64,000 bases of DNA, taken from NCBI RefSeq assembly GCF_000330505.1, contig NW_004440356.1, positions 65,873 to 129,872 on the forward strand, in the 5' to 3' direction. The stretch comes from Entamoeba invadens IP1 (lineage: Eukaryota > Evosea > Mastigamoebida > Endamoebidae). Below are positions 1-13,222 of this stretch, piece after piece (position 1 is the first letter of the stretch; each line of letters begins with the position of its first letter). The notes beneath the pieces were generated by a model that saw only the letters and a program-made list of their open reading frames with translations, was not told the DNA's origin and made no database searches. The position numbers were made by a program, and so were the translations under genes.

Positions 1-1030
1 AAGTGGAGGTGTTTCAATTGATGAAACTGTGGAAAGTCAAATTGAAGTCACAAGAGAAATTATTGAAGCTTTTATAAACAATGGTTGTGAGGTGTACAAT
101 TGTGACGAAAATGGTTTGTTTATAAATCCAAAAATAGATAAAACGGTAACCAAATAAAAAAGACCAAAAGGAATTAAAGCAGACAATGGTAAAATAACAA
201 TCATGCCACTTTGTAACATTCTAAAAACAGAGAAAAAGTTGATAATGATTGGGAAAACAAAATTGCACCTTTAATTGATGAAATTGTTTAGTACTAAAAA
301 GACAACGCATGGATGGACACAACTATGTTTCAACTTTTTGAGTTTTTTGAATGACAAAATTGAAAGTGAAAACAACGAATTACATACATTAATCAAACCA
401 ATATTACTGATCGTCGATAATTGTCCTGGTCATTCATTTAAAAAGTGTATAAATGGTATTTTTTATGACGAGTTATCCAAATGTGTGTGTTTTCTTCTTA
501 CCAAAAATATGACAAGTGTTTTCCAACCACTGGATTGAGGAATAATAAAGTCTTTCAAGAATAAATATACAGACAAAATAGAAAATATCAAATTAAATGA
601 AATTGGTATTGTTGAAAACGAAACGGACGTTTCAAATGGTTTATTTACATTTAATCTCAATAAACAAAGGTGGACTCAGATATTCGAATCAATAAACAGC
701 AGTTGGAATGAAGTGACGTTAGAAACCATTAGAAATTGTTGGATAAAAGCATTTCTCAATTCAATTTATAACAAAATCGCTTTTGAAAACAGAGAACTAT
801 TAACAAAGTGCAAAACTATTGTACAGAAAACCGGATTGTTTAAAAAGAATAATTTGTTAATTGATGATTATTAACAAATTCGTAGTTGTGAAACACTTGA
901 AGAAAAACTTGAATCTGAAATAGTACTGATTTACGAAGAACGAGACAAGATTTGCACTATTCAAGAAATAGATAAACACGAAGATGATGGTGTTATAACT
1001 CATGTGGATATGGATTGCATTGAATTTTAA
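1..1030 (+). pseudogene. pogo/Tigger-like transposase, broken, 5' part outside window
   Basis: Remnant of a DDE_1 (pogo/Tigger type) transposase. In one frame I read a first-Asp motif (YNCDENGLF), then LIVDNCPGHS with the second catalytic Asp, then a SVFQPLD-type motif, then a helical tail with RNCWIKAF, which is typical of Tigger C-termini. In-frame stops interrupt it near 155 and 273 and at 536-538, where the stop replaces a residue inside the usual QPLDQG motif, and again near 870. The reading ends with a TAA near 1030. The protein is therefore not expressible as one chain. The start lies outside the window. Family assignment is firm from motif order. Confidence 0.85.
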
Positions 1031-1414
1031 AAATGAAATAAAAGATTTTATTGATTTGGCAAAACAACACTATTATTCAGTTGATGTTTTTTGTGGTTCA
1101 ATCAAAGCAATGTGGTGATAGAGTTTTTGTTCATTTTTATTAATTCATTATTTTTACTAAGTATATTATAATATTATAGTATCGAATAACAGTTTCAAAT
1201 ATTAACATAATGCATTTTTATTCAAAAAACATTTTGATAAATTTAAGTAAAAATTTAATTATTTTTCACAAATCAAAACAAAAAATAAGACTGTGATTAT
1301 AAAACTCAAAAGTGTTGTTGTTATTATTTTTTTTCTTCGGGTTCAATTATTTTTGAATGAATTAAACCCAATAATTTATTAAAGACGGAGTGGAATTAAA
1401 CCCGGATTATACTG
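1..1414 (+). mobile_element. pogo-like element, right end visible
   Basis: The transposase remnant is followed by about 380 bases of non-coding DNA that end in GGATTATACTG directly before TA (1415-1416). Read outward in, this end is CAGTATAATCCGGG, the usual shape of a pogo/Tigger terminus with a TA target duplication. The left end is outside the window, so the pair cannot be confirmed. Confidence 0.6.
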
Positions 1415-4400
1415 TATTTCACCTTATTTTGTTTACATAACAAAGTGACTATTTTTTTGTAAAGTTCTTATCAAAAGAATATAAATCAAAGTAAACTTTA
1501 TAAAAGCTGTTTTTGTGTTAAATGTATTATTTCTTTTAACAACAATTGCCTTCAATACATATAATTCACAAACTTCTTTATATGTTTATATGACTTTTTG
1601 TTAAGTATAAAGACTGGTTAAATAATTTGTTAATAAATCCAGTTCATTGATGATAGAAATTACACATTTTGAATTTAATAATAATATGAGAATATAAAAA
1701 AAGATCTAGAAAACAACAATTGTGTTTTGTTTTTTTAAACAACAAGAATATTTTAAATTTTATAATTTATATCAATGTTATTTTATTGATTTCTTTGGTG
1801 TGTAATTATTATTTGTCGTGTTTAACACATTAATTATAATCCTTTCATTGTAGATAACATTGAATACTTTTTATATCATTATAAATATTCAAATCGCTCA
1901 ACAATCTTACATAAAATAACCTTGTATTGTTTATTCACTTTTATATATCAATCATTTCTGTTTTTTATCTTTAATAAGCTTCTAGCTTTAGTGGCAATGG
2001 GCTATATTTTTGTTCGATTGTTATGAAATATAACAATTATTTTGACTCTTTTTTTTCACTATCACATAGATACATGTTACTCTGTGTTAAAGGGTTTCTT
2101 GAGGATAAAATGTGTTTTTAGGATCATAACTATTCTTATTAAAAATATTATTGATGATACAAAAAGAAAACCCATAAGGTTCAGTTCCCCACAAAGCCCA
2201 CTCTTATATATCAAGTTAAATTTACACTTAATATTATGAGTCAAAGTTCGAATTTTGAATAATGGTAATAATTTGTCATAAATCCCAAAAGATTAAAAAC
2301 AATCAAAAAATCACCACAATAATCAGTAAACAAAAAAATAATTATATCTCGCGAACTTGAGACGAGAAACAACAAAACATGAAAAAACTTGTTCATATTA
2401 TGATAATAAACTTATTGAAATTATTTCCGAGTCCCTTTTAATTACAAAATTATTGAAATTTACGTTTAAAATGATAATTTTTTTATCAAAATGAAAATTG
2501 AAAAAATCGAAAACACTGATTTAATAAAAATGCAATTATAAAATATAACAAAATTATTAATAATTATGTAATTTATGCAATTATTCAAATTTATTGTAAT
2601 AACAAAGTTAATCATATTGTGTATATTATAATACGATTGTTTCATTTTAATATTAACTTGTGTTTTAAACAAATTTACAGTTCTAAGGATGACGGAAATA
2701 GAAAGTTTACACTTTTACATCTATCTGAAATGTATATTGAGTAAGTTACTATTTTAAAACTTGGAAACACGTCATTTCCTTTCTTAAATGTTTAAGTCTG
2801 TGTTGACAATGTCTATTTGTTACACGACTTACCATCCTCAGAGATATGTATAGCATTTCCATTTCTGATTTATAATTTTACATTTAAAATTACAGTTAGA
2901 GAAAAAACCACTTGTATTTATTTTATGTTTTTATTGGAAAAATATTAATTATTTTACATATTTTATTTTTTAAAAAAGAAAAAAAGAGAAAAAGCACACC
3001 AAAATTCAGAGTTGCCGTTGCTTTTTCAAACTGAAACAGTCAATAAAAAGAAAATTATTTTTTTAAATAAAAAATGAATATTAATTAAATTGTTTTTCAA
3101 TTCAATTATTAAAAAATGATAAAAATAATATCAACAATAAAAATAAATTATAATATTTACCACTGTTTACACTAAAGTATTGTGGATTGTAATAATACTA
3201 AAATATATTCCGACGGCTGAGGAAACACATCAAAAAGACTAAATAAAATCATACACAATTCAGTTGTTCATACAATTTTATTGTCGTTTAATTTGTTGTT
3301 CTGTTGGTTATTATAAATCAATTCAAGACAGATAAAACTTTCCTTTCATGTAAAAACTTTGATATGTTGATCATCGATCAATCAACAAACACTTAACTAC
3401 ATCACCAATTGTCCCACAATAATTTATAGATTAATAGTTCTCTAATGATTATTTTCTATGTATTATTGGTTTTATATGTAAGAATTAATAAAAACTATAT
3501 TATTAATGTTGTTTGTCTCTCAACCTTTACTATCTTCACATGAAAAATACTATTTATTACTATTTATTAACTATTATAACCATTTTATTTAATTAATTTA
3601 GAGTAAAAATATAATTATAATATTGTATCTTTTATTTTTGTTTATTGGTTTAGTTTTATCATCATTTTTAATGGTTTTGTATTTTTTTTATCCTAACTAT
3701 CCGATATTTAACCATTAATTACTTTGTTTAAAAATATGTAAATAATTACATTTAAAGAATAATCAAATTTTTAACTCGAGGCAAATGCAAACTATTGCTA
3801 CAATTTACCTATAAATAATATTACTTATTTTTACCATTTGGAATAAAAAATTTATCATTTTAAAAGTGCATTTTTGGCAAAACTATAAGCCCGGCAATTA
3901 AAACCAGTTGTGAATATTTTTCTTATAATTATATTTGAAAATCTTTCCCATTTTAATGTTTGCATTTATTATTCAATTTATCCACCTACTCGGCAAATTA
4001 AACTACTAGGAAACCTCTTCCATATTGTTTATTTGATGTTTATTTCCACTATTTTTTAATATGCCAAGTTTTAAAACTTTTTTGTCTTTTTTTCGTCATA
4101 CACATATAATTGCTACCATTTATTTGATATTTTGTTTTGATTTTTTACCAAAAAGTTCTGGAAAGCGTCAAAAAAACAACATTTTTGTAAAAAGAATAGC
4201 GACAAATAAAACCACTTGTAAACATTTTATTATTGACACGTTATGAAAATTTTATATTATTACGGTGTTTGCCTGAAAAATAAGCAAATTTTAGAAAAAA
4301 ATGAAAAAAAAACAATGGGGGGAAACCAAAATTCACAAAACCACTTGTGATAATTAATTCTTAATATTCAGATCAAATTTATCATAATTTATCATTAATT

Positions 4401-4580
4401 TCATAAATGCCACACCAATTGATTTTTTCAGCACCACTAAAGGCGCACATTTATTGCAGTAATGCTTGACAATGAAATGGTATAATAAAACTTTTATGAT
4501 TCACGTCAAAATATTATGGAAACTTGTTTCAGAATAGGTTTTGGCTGATAAAATGCACTTTTTAAAAATGAGGTATTGTT
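1415..4580. other. A+T-rich non-coding DNA
   Basis: No credible gene. The short ORFs here are low-complexity and lysine, isoleucine or phenylalanine rich, with no recognisable domain. I see no RNA gene and no clear terminal repeats. Confidence 0.6.
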
Positions 4581-4581
4581 T

Positions 4582-6058
4582 AAGAGGGGGTTTAATAAAG
4601 GTGCAGTGTTTATAATGATGAAAAATAAATTATTGAACAATATAGAACCGTTTAAAAAACAAATTCACATTGCCTTTGTTCAAAGTTATTACATTGTGAA
4701 CCAGGTGTATACAAGTTATGTACCCAATTATTCAGAATAAAAAAATATGCAAAGGGGTGTTGAACAAAGGTTCAGTTAAAGGTTAGAGTCTTAACTTTTT
4801 GTTTTTTTGGTTGAATAACATTTTATAGTAACAAAATTTGATTAAATTTTGAAGCTAAAAACGGTATTTATTTAAATAGTAAACTCTTTTTATTAATCGG
4901 TCATTGCTTTCAATTAAAGGTAAAAAATGTTATATTTACCTAAGATATTTAAATTTTATATATTTTTATTTGGTGTGGTTATTTTAAAAATATTATTTTT
5001 TTACTGTTAAATTGAAACAAAAAAAGTGTATGACCTCTTTATTATTTTGAAATGTATTTTATTTCTCTGTTATTTTTTCTTATTAATAAAATTGTCATTA
5101 TTTTTACTATTTTTAGAAACAAAGAAAATCATTTTTAACATCAACACTTTAAATAACATTGAACAAAATTCAAGTGGTCTAAAAATCGGGAAAATATCGA
5201 GTTTATTAAATATATTTCCGTTTTTTAGAGTTTATATTATAGGGGTGTGATAAAATGGTTACTACCAAAAAAATGGTTACTGTCAGTGTAGAACTTCTTT
5301 TTTTGTAAAAATAAAAAACATTTTATTTAACATTTTCAACAAATAGTCTAAATTTTTCAATATTATTTTTTGTTGTTTTAATGAACTTTTGGGAAAGTTT
5401 ATTTTAGTCAGATGAAAATATGTCAAGAATTTTTAAAATAGCCAATTAAATTAAGAATTACACTTGAAAAACAATTCGTTTTTTATAAAGGGGTAGAAAA
5501 AAACCGCTTTTGATGATTTAATGGTTAAATGATAATATGATTATAGTTTTTTGTATAGTTTATTCTTTTCCTTTTCCTCAATTTGATTCAAAAAAACAAG
5601 GTTTACAAGAATATTTATTACTTTTTCAAGATGCCGATGTTTGTTATTGGAATTTGTGAATTATTTTTTATTTAAAGTAAAGGCTGGATTTGCCGAATGA
5701 TAAAAGGAGGAGCAAGAAAGATTGACTTCGAAACTGTTCTTTGAAGTCAAAATAACCAAAAACAACTCAGAATTTATCAAATAAAATGAACTTTTTATTA
5801 AATATTTTTTCAATTTTTTGCAGAAATAAAAAACTCAAAAACACTAACCCGCAAGTGTACCTTTTTTTCCACACCCCCTTTCACTCCTTAATATTTTTTT
5901 TCAAATTTTTAATCGTCCATTAAACAAATACTCAACAGTCAAATCGATTACCTCTCGAGCAACATAGTAAATATATATTCGAGCACATGTTTTTAATAGA
6001 CCACTTTTCAATGTCTCTCAGCAAAGATCGACTGCACCTTTATTTCACACCCCCTCTT
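4582..6058. repeat. cluster of a G-rich motif in both orientations, possible element
   Basis: A motif of the form AGGGGTGTGAAATAAAGGT recurs with variation at 4582-4608, 4751-4777, 5240-5266 and 5487-5510 on the + strand and at 5853-5882 and 6031-6058 on the - strand. The outermost pair is the best match (AAGAGGGGG, then AATAAAGGTGCAGT, in both), so the interval may be one element of about 1.5 kb with inverted ends or a nest of related elements. I see no clear target duplication and no gene inside. Confidence 0.45.
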
Positions 6059-6060
6059 GT

Positions 6061-8000
6061 TGGATTCCTCATTCGCTCTGAAATGCATTTCACTGCCAAA
6101 CTGAAAAACGCACTTTGGACTTACTCACCAACTGAACGTGAGTGCATCCATTCCCAGCGGTTTTTCAAGTGCCTGTCAAGCAAGCGATAAATGACTCGTT
6201 ATTTCGTCATACTTGCTTTTTTGAAACTTTTTATAAAATAAACGAAGCAATTTATTAATATTGGTCAATAAAAACAATGTAATACGGATAATTTTGTGTA
6301 AATTATCAGAAGCGGTAAAAGGGCGCTGCACATGTCTGTTACAATTTCTCGTGTTTATTTGCTTTTTTTTCACAAAAACCTCAACTGTTTGAGGCAAATT
6401 GAAACTTTGGTTATAATTGTGTGTAATTTTATCAGTAAATGGTAGTAAAGCGGGGGTTCCCGCCGTGCAGAGAAATGTTAAAAAAGACTGGGAGGATACT
6501 GTGGACGATCCAAAAGTGCGGCAATCATTTTTGTATGGTGAATAAATTCAAGTTTATTGTGTGTTTTTGTATGTTATTCAATACATTTGGTTAAAAAATA
6601 TTTGTATGCCGAGAAAAAACACACTATTTTTTTACAATTTAAAAAGGCAATATTTGGTTATTGGATTAGTTTTTATAATAAAACAATAAGAATTTGGTTA
6701 CGAAAAGACAAAAAAAAGATCTAAAGGGTTTTTCGCCACCGTATTATTTTTTATTTTAAAACTCGGCAAAATGCCAAAAATGTTATTTTTCTATACAATA
6801 AAACAAGTAAATGGTAGTAAAGCGGTTTTCCCGCCAGCAAAAATGCTTGCCCAAAAGTGCATTTCAATAAAAATTGTTGAAAACATCATGGAGACAATGA
6901 CTGTTATCAACCCAATACGTTATTAAGAAGACGTGGTGCCAAAGTGAAAGTTGATGTGTTGTTTATTTTAGAGGGGTTCTCATACCTTTATCCACTAATT
7001 ATAAAAAATGATTATCAACAACTTTCTTACTATTTGATGGACATTATTGTTTATTTTATTACAGTGAATATTTGTAACATTTTGGGATTATAGCACATAC
7101 TTTTATAAAGAAGAATAAAATAACTAATATCATTAATAAATTTATTATATTTTATACAATAATTTGTTTCAATAATTGATCAAATGGTGGGTCTGAAAAG
7201 TAAAGAAAACGACTCAACATTTGTATAGTTCAAAAGAGACACACAACGACAACCACAGCTTCGATACGTTGTGTCAAATGGATCAATTCATGTTCATTCT
7301 GTTCGGATTTGAGCATAAGTAAAATGATAATTATGGTATATATAATTATTTAATAGTAAATTTACTAATTTTATTACTAGTTTTTCACAAATACGATTTT
7401 AGGTCCAGAAATGGTTAACTTATAATAATAAATAGTTAATATATTATTTAATACAATTCCATTTTAATCTTTCGCAATGTCATTAATTATAATATAAATC
7501 ATAGATTGACAATAGATTAAACATTTAAAAACAAAATTATTTTTCATTTGACAATATCCAAGCAAAATAATTACATAATGCACTATCTTTACTAATAATC
7601 AAAATTTACATACTTGGTATTGTTTTATCGCAAACATGATCAAGAAAAAAATGTAAGTTCTTTTTTTACCATTTATAAGGGTTTATAAAGAGATCTTTAA
7701 AAGCGACAATATCTAATTATCTCGTTCATTGCAAGGTCAAACAGTATGTTTATTATGTTTAACATCATCAAAACCACGACAGTGACAACTTAGACTTGAA
7801 CTCATGTGTTTATGAAGACAAAACAAAGCTCAAAAAACAACAATGACAAAAAGACTCAATATTAATTGCTCTGAAGATAAGGAAGATGATGATGCAGACT
7901 GCAAAGATGATAATTTGGTTTGTTTATTCAAACGATATAAGATTAACAAACACTGCCTTTACTACACTAATATATTATAATAAATTTTAATTAAAAATTT
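6061..8000. other. non-coding DNA with two hairpin direct repeats
   Basis: No gene recognised. Two copies of AGTAAATGGTAGTAAAGCGG, each followed within a few bases by a CCCGCC arm able to pair with GCGG, lie at about 6435-6465 and 6807-6836. A short acidic reading frame from an ATG at 7843 to a stop near 7980 has no recognisable domain. The stretch ends at the outer end of the 900-bp inverted repeat. Confidence 0.5.
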
Positions 8001-8900
8001 ATGTAAACTGTTTTTCAAAACTCTGTACTAGGATGCTCCGATTTTTTAGACAAATAATTTCTAAATAATTTTTCCTTTTCTTAACCCTCATTTTTTGTTA
8101 TAAATATTTACTCGAAAAAAACAAAATAACGAACATGACTTTTTTAAATTTTACTTGACAAATAAATCTTGCACCAAAAATTCACTTAAAAATATAAAAA
8201 ACAAACTTGGGATTAAAATTTTGATTACCATAACACAATTTTTGCCAAAAAGATAAAACACAACTTTATAATTAAATGTCCATGTTTACAGAATCACCAA
8301 GTTGTGTTTCAGATAAAAATGAAAAAGTACCAAAAAGTATGAACGAGTAAAACCATCATTTAGAAATCGTATAAGACTTTACAATTAAAAAGTTTTATTT
8401 TTTATTTTTTAACTGTTTATTTCATTTAATACTGTAGTAATTAGCGAACTTGTTTGTTTTTAAATGTTTGTTGTTTTATGTTATCGATTACTAATTTAAT
8501 TGTTAAAATAAATAGAAAATGATTATTAGTTAAAGTGTTATATCATTCAACGCAATTGTGTCGTCCGTCACATCGTTTGTTAATCATTATATTGTCTTTT
8601 ATCTTGTGTTTATTTAAAAGATAGAATTGTACTGACGTTTAGTTACAAAACGAATCACAAAACAAAAAACGAACCTGGAAAATCGGTAAAGATTTACCCA
8701 ATATTTGGGTAATTTCCTGATTTTTTGTTCAATAATTGAAACTGTATTGATTTTTAAGGGTTTTAAACTGTGTACCGTTGTTGGTTTAACAAATAGGAAA
8801 ATAAAAAATAAAACAAATAAAAAATAGTAAATAACGGGAAACTAGGACAAAGGGTTTATTTAAATTTTGGAAACGGTACAGAGTTTTGGAATACAGTTTA
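8001..8900 (+). repeat. 900-bp repeat, left copy (MITE-like, own terminal inverted repeats)
   Basis: This segment is the reverse complement of 12320-13219. I followed the two along most of their length and saw no mismatch. Each copy begins TAAACTGTTTTTCAAAACTC and ends with the near inverse (TAAACTGTATTCCAAAACTC on the other strand), so a copy has its own imperfect terminal inverted repeats of about 25 bp. It has no coding capacity. An internal palindrome TACCCAATATTTGGGTA is present. TA dinucleotides sit next to both ends, which would fit a TA-targeting superfamily. Confidence 0.85.
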
Positions 8901-9809
8901 TATTGCCAATTTAATCGAACCAGAAATGTCAGTTTTTCTTCTTTGTTTCTCTTTCATTTTAAAATTTGGTGTGTCAATTAATCCAGAAATAGAAATGCAC
9001 ACAATATTGAGATTGTCAAACAGTTGCAAATAAGTATAATCACAGTGAATTTGAGTGATTAGTAGCAACAACAAATCACAATATGACATTTGACAATAAC
9101 CATTTAACTATTCAACTGCTAGATTATGCTCAGTACCAACAAAATAACCAAGTTGTTTGTTGTTTACTTGTTGATTATTCACAACAAAGTATGCCTTTAT
9201 GTATCGAACCAATTCAAGCAATTCTTCAAATTCGCATTTTAAAAATACAGTCAAAGTGAGACATCTTGTGTCGCCAGTTAAGTTTATTTCACAGAGTGAT
9301 TGTTTCTTTCGTATTGGTATGGGATATGTTGGTGTTTGAATTACAGTAAAGTCGAACTGAACACTTTCCATTCTTAAAAGAAATTGTGGTGTAGATTCTT
9401 GGGTATAAGTGTTAGTCGTCAACATATTAACAGCTTCTGGTCTCAAAGTTCTCAGTGAAGCTGTTTGCGCCCGCATTTCATTTCTTGACTGACATTGGAG
9501 TGGTTGATCTCGTTGTGAAGTGGTTGACTTTTTGACAGCTTTTTGATGTGTTTGGTTCGTTGTTATGGTCTTGGTGGATTTCTGGTGGTTCTCTTGTATG
9601 TCTTCATTTGCCTCCTCTCTGTTTTGAACATGACTTGTTGATCTAATGGAGTTAGACAAGGGTCTAATAAAAAAATAGTGAGTCCCGCTGTGCCTGATTT
9701 GTAGTGATCTTAAATTTGTAGAGCTTTGTTGTGATTGTACATGAGTGGTTGTTGCAGCGCATGTAGTTGTGCTGTTGTTGTGCTCCAACAGTTGTTTCAA
9801 ACAAGCCAT
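8898..9809 (-). pseudogene. Q/T-rich protein gene with internal stop, truncated by the 900-bp repeat
   Basis: An ATG at 9809 opens 233 codons ending in TAG at 9108-9110. In the same frame, a further 70 or so codons follow before a TAA made of the last base of the unique DNA and the first bases of the 900-bp repeat. This suggests a longer gene that lost its 3' end to the insertion and then gained a stop. The N-terminal half is rich in Gln, Thr, Ser and His. The C-terminal half is more ordinary, with alternating hydrophobics (CLTLTVFLKCEFEELLELVRY). Base composition is clearly less A+T-rich than the flanks, which supports real coding origin. I do not recognise the family. Confidence 0.5.
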
Positions 9810-12319
9810 GGTGGTTTTGTTGGTTAATGTTTTGTCTGTTGGGGATGTTTTCCATTGTATCTTTATAATTTTGAAACCCTTAAATATGTTAAGGGGTTTT
9901 CAGAAAAATAAAATAAATAAAAATTTCTAACCCTGTTAAAAAAAAATAAAGGTATTTTAAATCCAAATTCATTTATACTCTTTATTGCTCGTTGCCACTG
10001 TTTTGATTGTGTTTTTTAATAAAAGTTGTTGTTTTTTAATATTTTTATCAAAATAATATAGTTTCATTTGATTAATAATATAATTATAATTATATAGTTT
10101 GTTTGATAAACTATTACATAAAAAAATATTATAATTTTTATTCTAAAAATATACTAGAAGCACTCAGTAAAAAAATAGTAAAAATCTAGTTTACTCGAAG
10201 AAAAATAGACCACTCGCCAGAGTAGTCCTATTTTTAGCCAACTTTCAATAATTATTTCTAATTAATTACAATTTTATTCATAGTTAATAATTTTCAATAA
10301 GCAATATTAATATATAGTAAATTATAGTATAATATTTTGGATTGGGTTCTTTCTTAATTATATTTTTAGAATATCATTAAATAGAAAACAGACTTTACCA
10401 AATAAAAAATTATTTTATTATGGGAACTAATATGTCTACACTTTTATTAATAAATTTATTATATTTTATTATGTTTAAAATGTTTATTAGATTTATTTGG
10501 ATCACTTGTATTTTTTTATTTTTAATATTTTTTTGTAAAACATAATCTCGGAACATGGTTTAATATAATTGACAATATTTTATTGTGACATGTTTTTATA
10601 TAAAATATGACATTATAATGTTGTAACTTAGAAATTTTTCAAACCAAGCTTAAAAACTCAATAAAAATTACCAAGAATTGATTATATTGATCATTTAATT
10701 GAAATTTAATCAACAAAAAACACTTGTCGAATAAAACCAATTAAATAAAAAATGGTTCTTTTTTAACAAATTTAAATTTTCTTGTTCAGTTCGAATTTTT
10801 AATATTTTTTATTTTAACTCGCCAACAACCCAATACTTCTCTTTTGAACACTTTTTTATATTTTTGTCCTAAAAGTGTTTAAATAATTTTGATATATTAT
10901 TAGGTGATTTTCCTGAAAAAAATAGATAAAAATAAATAATATAAAATTATTATAATGGAATTATTTTTTATATCAAAAATCGTTTTGTGCATATATTTTT
11001 TCAGATAAAAACTTATAATCAAAACAGAACAAATATTAAAAATATACACCAAATAAATCAATAAAATAGCATCGATAAACATAGAAGTTTGGTTTTTTGT
11101 TGTTTGAAAAATCAAAAATATAGTCATAGTTTACTTTATTCATTTTAAACACTTTTTTCCAACGGATTATTTGAGATGTGTAACTGTATACATCAACGTG
11201 TCAAAAGTCATTTACAAACAATTGGTTAAACAGTCCATATATTTGACAATAAGTCAGACAATAATAGAAAATGTGTGGATTATATGTAGTGGAGGAAAAT
11301 AGTCATTAAAATAATATTATATTTGACACAAAAACCCATTTTTATTGATTGCTTGTTCGATTTTAATTTCTTTTGATAAAAAATCTTCAAGAGATTAGTC
11401 ACAATATAGTAAATACCAAAAGATAATAAAAATATATTATAAACAGAAAAAATAGTCAAAAACCTTGCTTCGTCGTACTGTCTGAAAAAATACACAGTTA
11501 ATAAAATGGGTTTTTTGAAAAGTTTATATTTTTTAAACTATTGTGTTTACATAATTTTTTAAGTGTTTTTTAATTATCACTGATGTGTTCATGTTACTTT
11601 TGCAATTTGTATTTTATTTTCAGCTCAAAACCAATTGTTTTTATTGTTTTATGTTTAAAAAACATATTTGTTGTTTCAGAATAAATGTTATTGCATTTTA
11701 CCAGTATTATTATTTGGCCATTTTTACGTTTTTTGTCATAAAATTTTACTTTTTCATTTTTTTCACATTTTTTTTGTTTTATAGATCACGATTTGAACTG
11801 GTTTTTTCATTTTCATTTTACTATAATTGAACTACACTGTATAATATATTTAAAAAAAACACTTTTTAGCAGTATTGGTTTGTTGGGGATTAGTTATGTC
11901 GATGAGTTAAGTGTCTTTTTCCACATAAAAATAGAATAATTACTTTCCTTTGATATTTTTTATTTCCTTTTGATTTTTTTGTTTTCTAATTGTTTTTTTG
12001 TAATATGATATAATTTTTGTCTTGGCTATAAAGAGACTTAAAGAAGTGGAAAAAACCGCTTCAGGAAAAAAACCGCTTTTGATAATTTTTGGTGAATAAT
12101 GGTAAAATGTTTTCGAAATGTTATTTGATTTTATTTTTTTTTATTTAAACAAAAAGAAAAAAAAAACATTATTTACATTTTGCCTGAACATTTTTTTCGA
12201 AGTGTTTAGAAGAAGGCAGTTAAAGTCTATTTATATTACAATGAAAAGCTGAGTTATTACAGAATTTATTTGAAAGAAAACGGGAAACAGCTTACAATAG
12301 TAAGACATATAACCAAATA
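9810..12319. other. A+T-rich DNA between the two 900-bp repeats
   Basis: No gene recognised. The minus-strand frames at 10900-11127 and 11280-11495 and the plus-strand frame at 11585-11830 are low-complexity membrane-like translations of A+T-rich DNA. A 45-bp motif at about 10205-10250, containing CGCCAGAGTAGTCCTATTTT, is related to one at about 14238-14282 in the same orientation. Around 12053-12080 the motif AAAAAACCGCTT occurs twice. Confidence 0.5.
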
Positions 12320-13219
12320 TAAACTGTATTCCAAAACTCTGTACCGTTTCCAAAATTTAAATAAACCCTTTGTCCTAGTTTCCCGTTATTTACTATTTTT
12401 TATTTGTTTTATTTTTTATTTTCCTATTTGTTAAACCAACAACGGTACACAGTTTAAAACCCTTAAAAATCAATACAGTTTCAATTATTGAACAAAAAAT
12501 CAGGAAATTACCCAAATATTGGGTAAATCTTTACCGATTTTCCAGGTTCGTTTTTTGTTTTGTGATTCGTTTTGTAACTAAACGTCAGTACAATTCTATC
12601 TTTTAAATAAACACAAGATAAAAGACAATATAATGATTAACAAACGATGTGACGGACGACACAATTGCGTTGAATGATATAACACTTTAACTAATAATCA
12701 TTTTCTATTTATTTTAACAATTAAATTAGTAATCGATAACATAAAACAACAAACATTTAAAAACAAACAAGTTCGCTAATTACTACAGTATTAAATGAAA
12801 TAAACAGTTAAAAAATAAAAAATAAAACTTTTTAATTGTAAAGTCTTATACGATTTCTAAATGATGGTTTTACTCGTTCATACTTTTTGGTACTTTTTCA
12901 TTTTTATCTGAAACACAACTTGGTGATTCTGTAAACATGGACATTTAATTATAAAGTTGTGTTTTATCTTTTTGGCAAAAATTGTGTTATGGTAATCAAA
13001 ATTTTAATCCCAAGTTTGTTTTTTATATTTTTAAGTGAATTTTTGGTGCAAGATTTATTTGTCAAGTAAAATTTAAAAAAGTCATGTTCGTTATTTTGTT
13101 TTTTTCGAGTAAATATTTATAACAAAAAATGAGGGTTAAGAAAAGGAAAAATTATTTAGAAATTATTTGTCTAAAAAATCGGAGCATCCTAGTACAGAGT
13201 TTTGAAAAACAGTTTACAT
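12320..13219 (-). repeat. 900-bp repeat, right copy, inverted
   Basis: Inverted partner of 8001-8900, same length and by eye identical. Its outer end at 13219 abuts the Harbinger-like transposase remnant, whose reading frame starts within a few bases. Its inner flank (AACCAAATA) differs from the inner flank of the left copy beyond four shared bases, so the homology stops at the repeat ends. Confidence 0.85.
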
Positions 13220-13222
13220 ATT

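Noticed and set aside
2042..5250. Short ORFs (2042-2239, 2466-2672, 4061-4246, 5026-5250)
   Set aside because: Low-complexity Phe/Ile/Lys-rich translations of A+T-rich DNA without domain, context or neighbours of the same style.
5987..6397. Overlapping ORFs at 5987-6190 (+) and 6176-6397 (-) as genes
   Set aside because: Short and without any known motif; the plus-strand frame begins inside the iterated repeat and ends abruptly, so it is probably element DNA.
11585..11830. 81-aa hydrophobic ORF as a membrane protein
   Set aside because: Repetitive Phe/Tyr runs come from T-rich sequence; no start context or homologous pattern.
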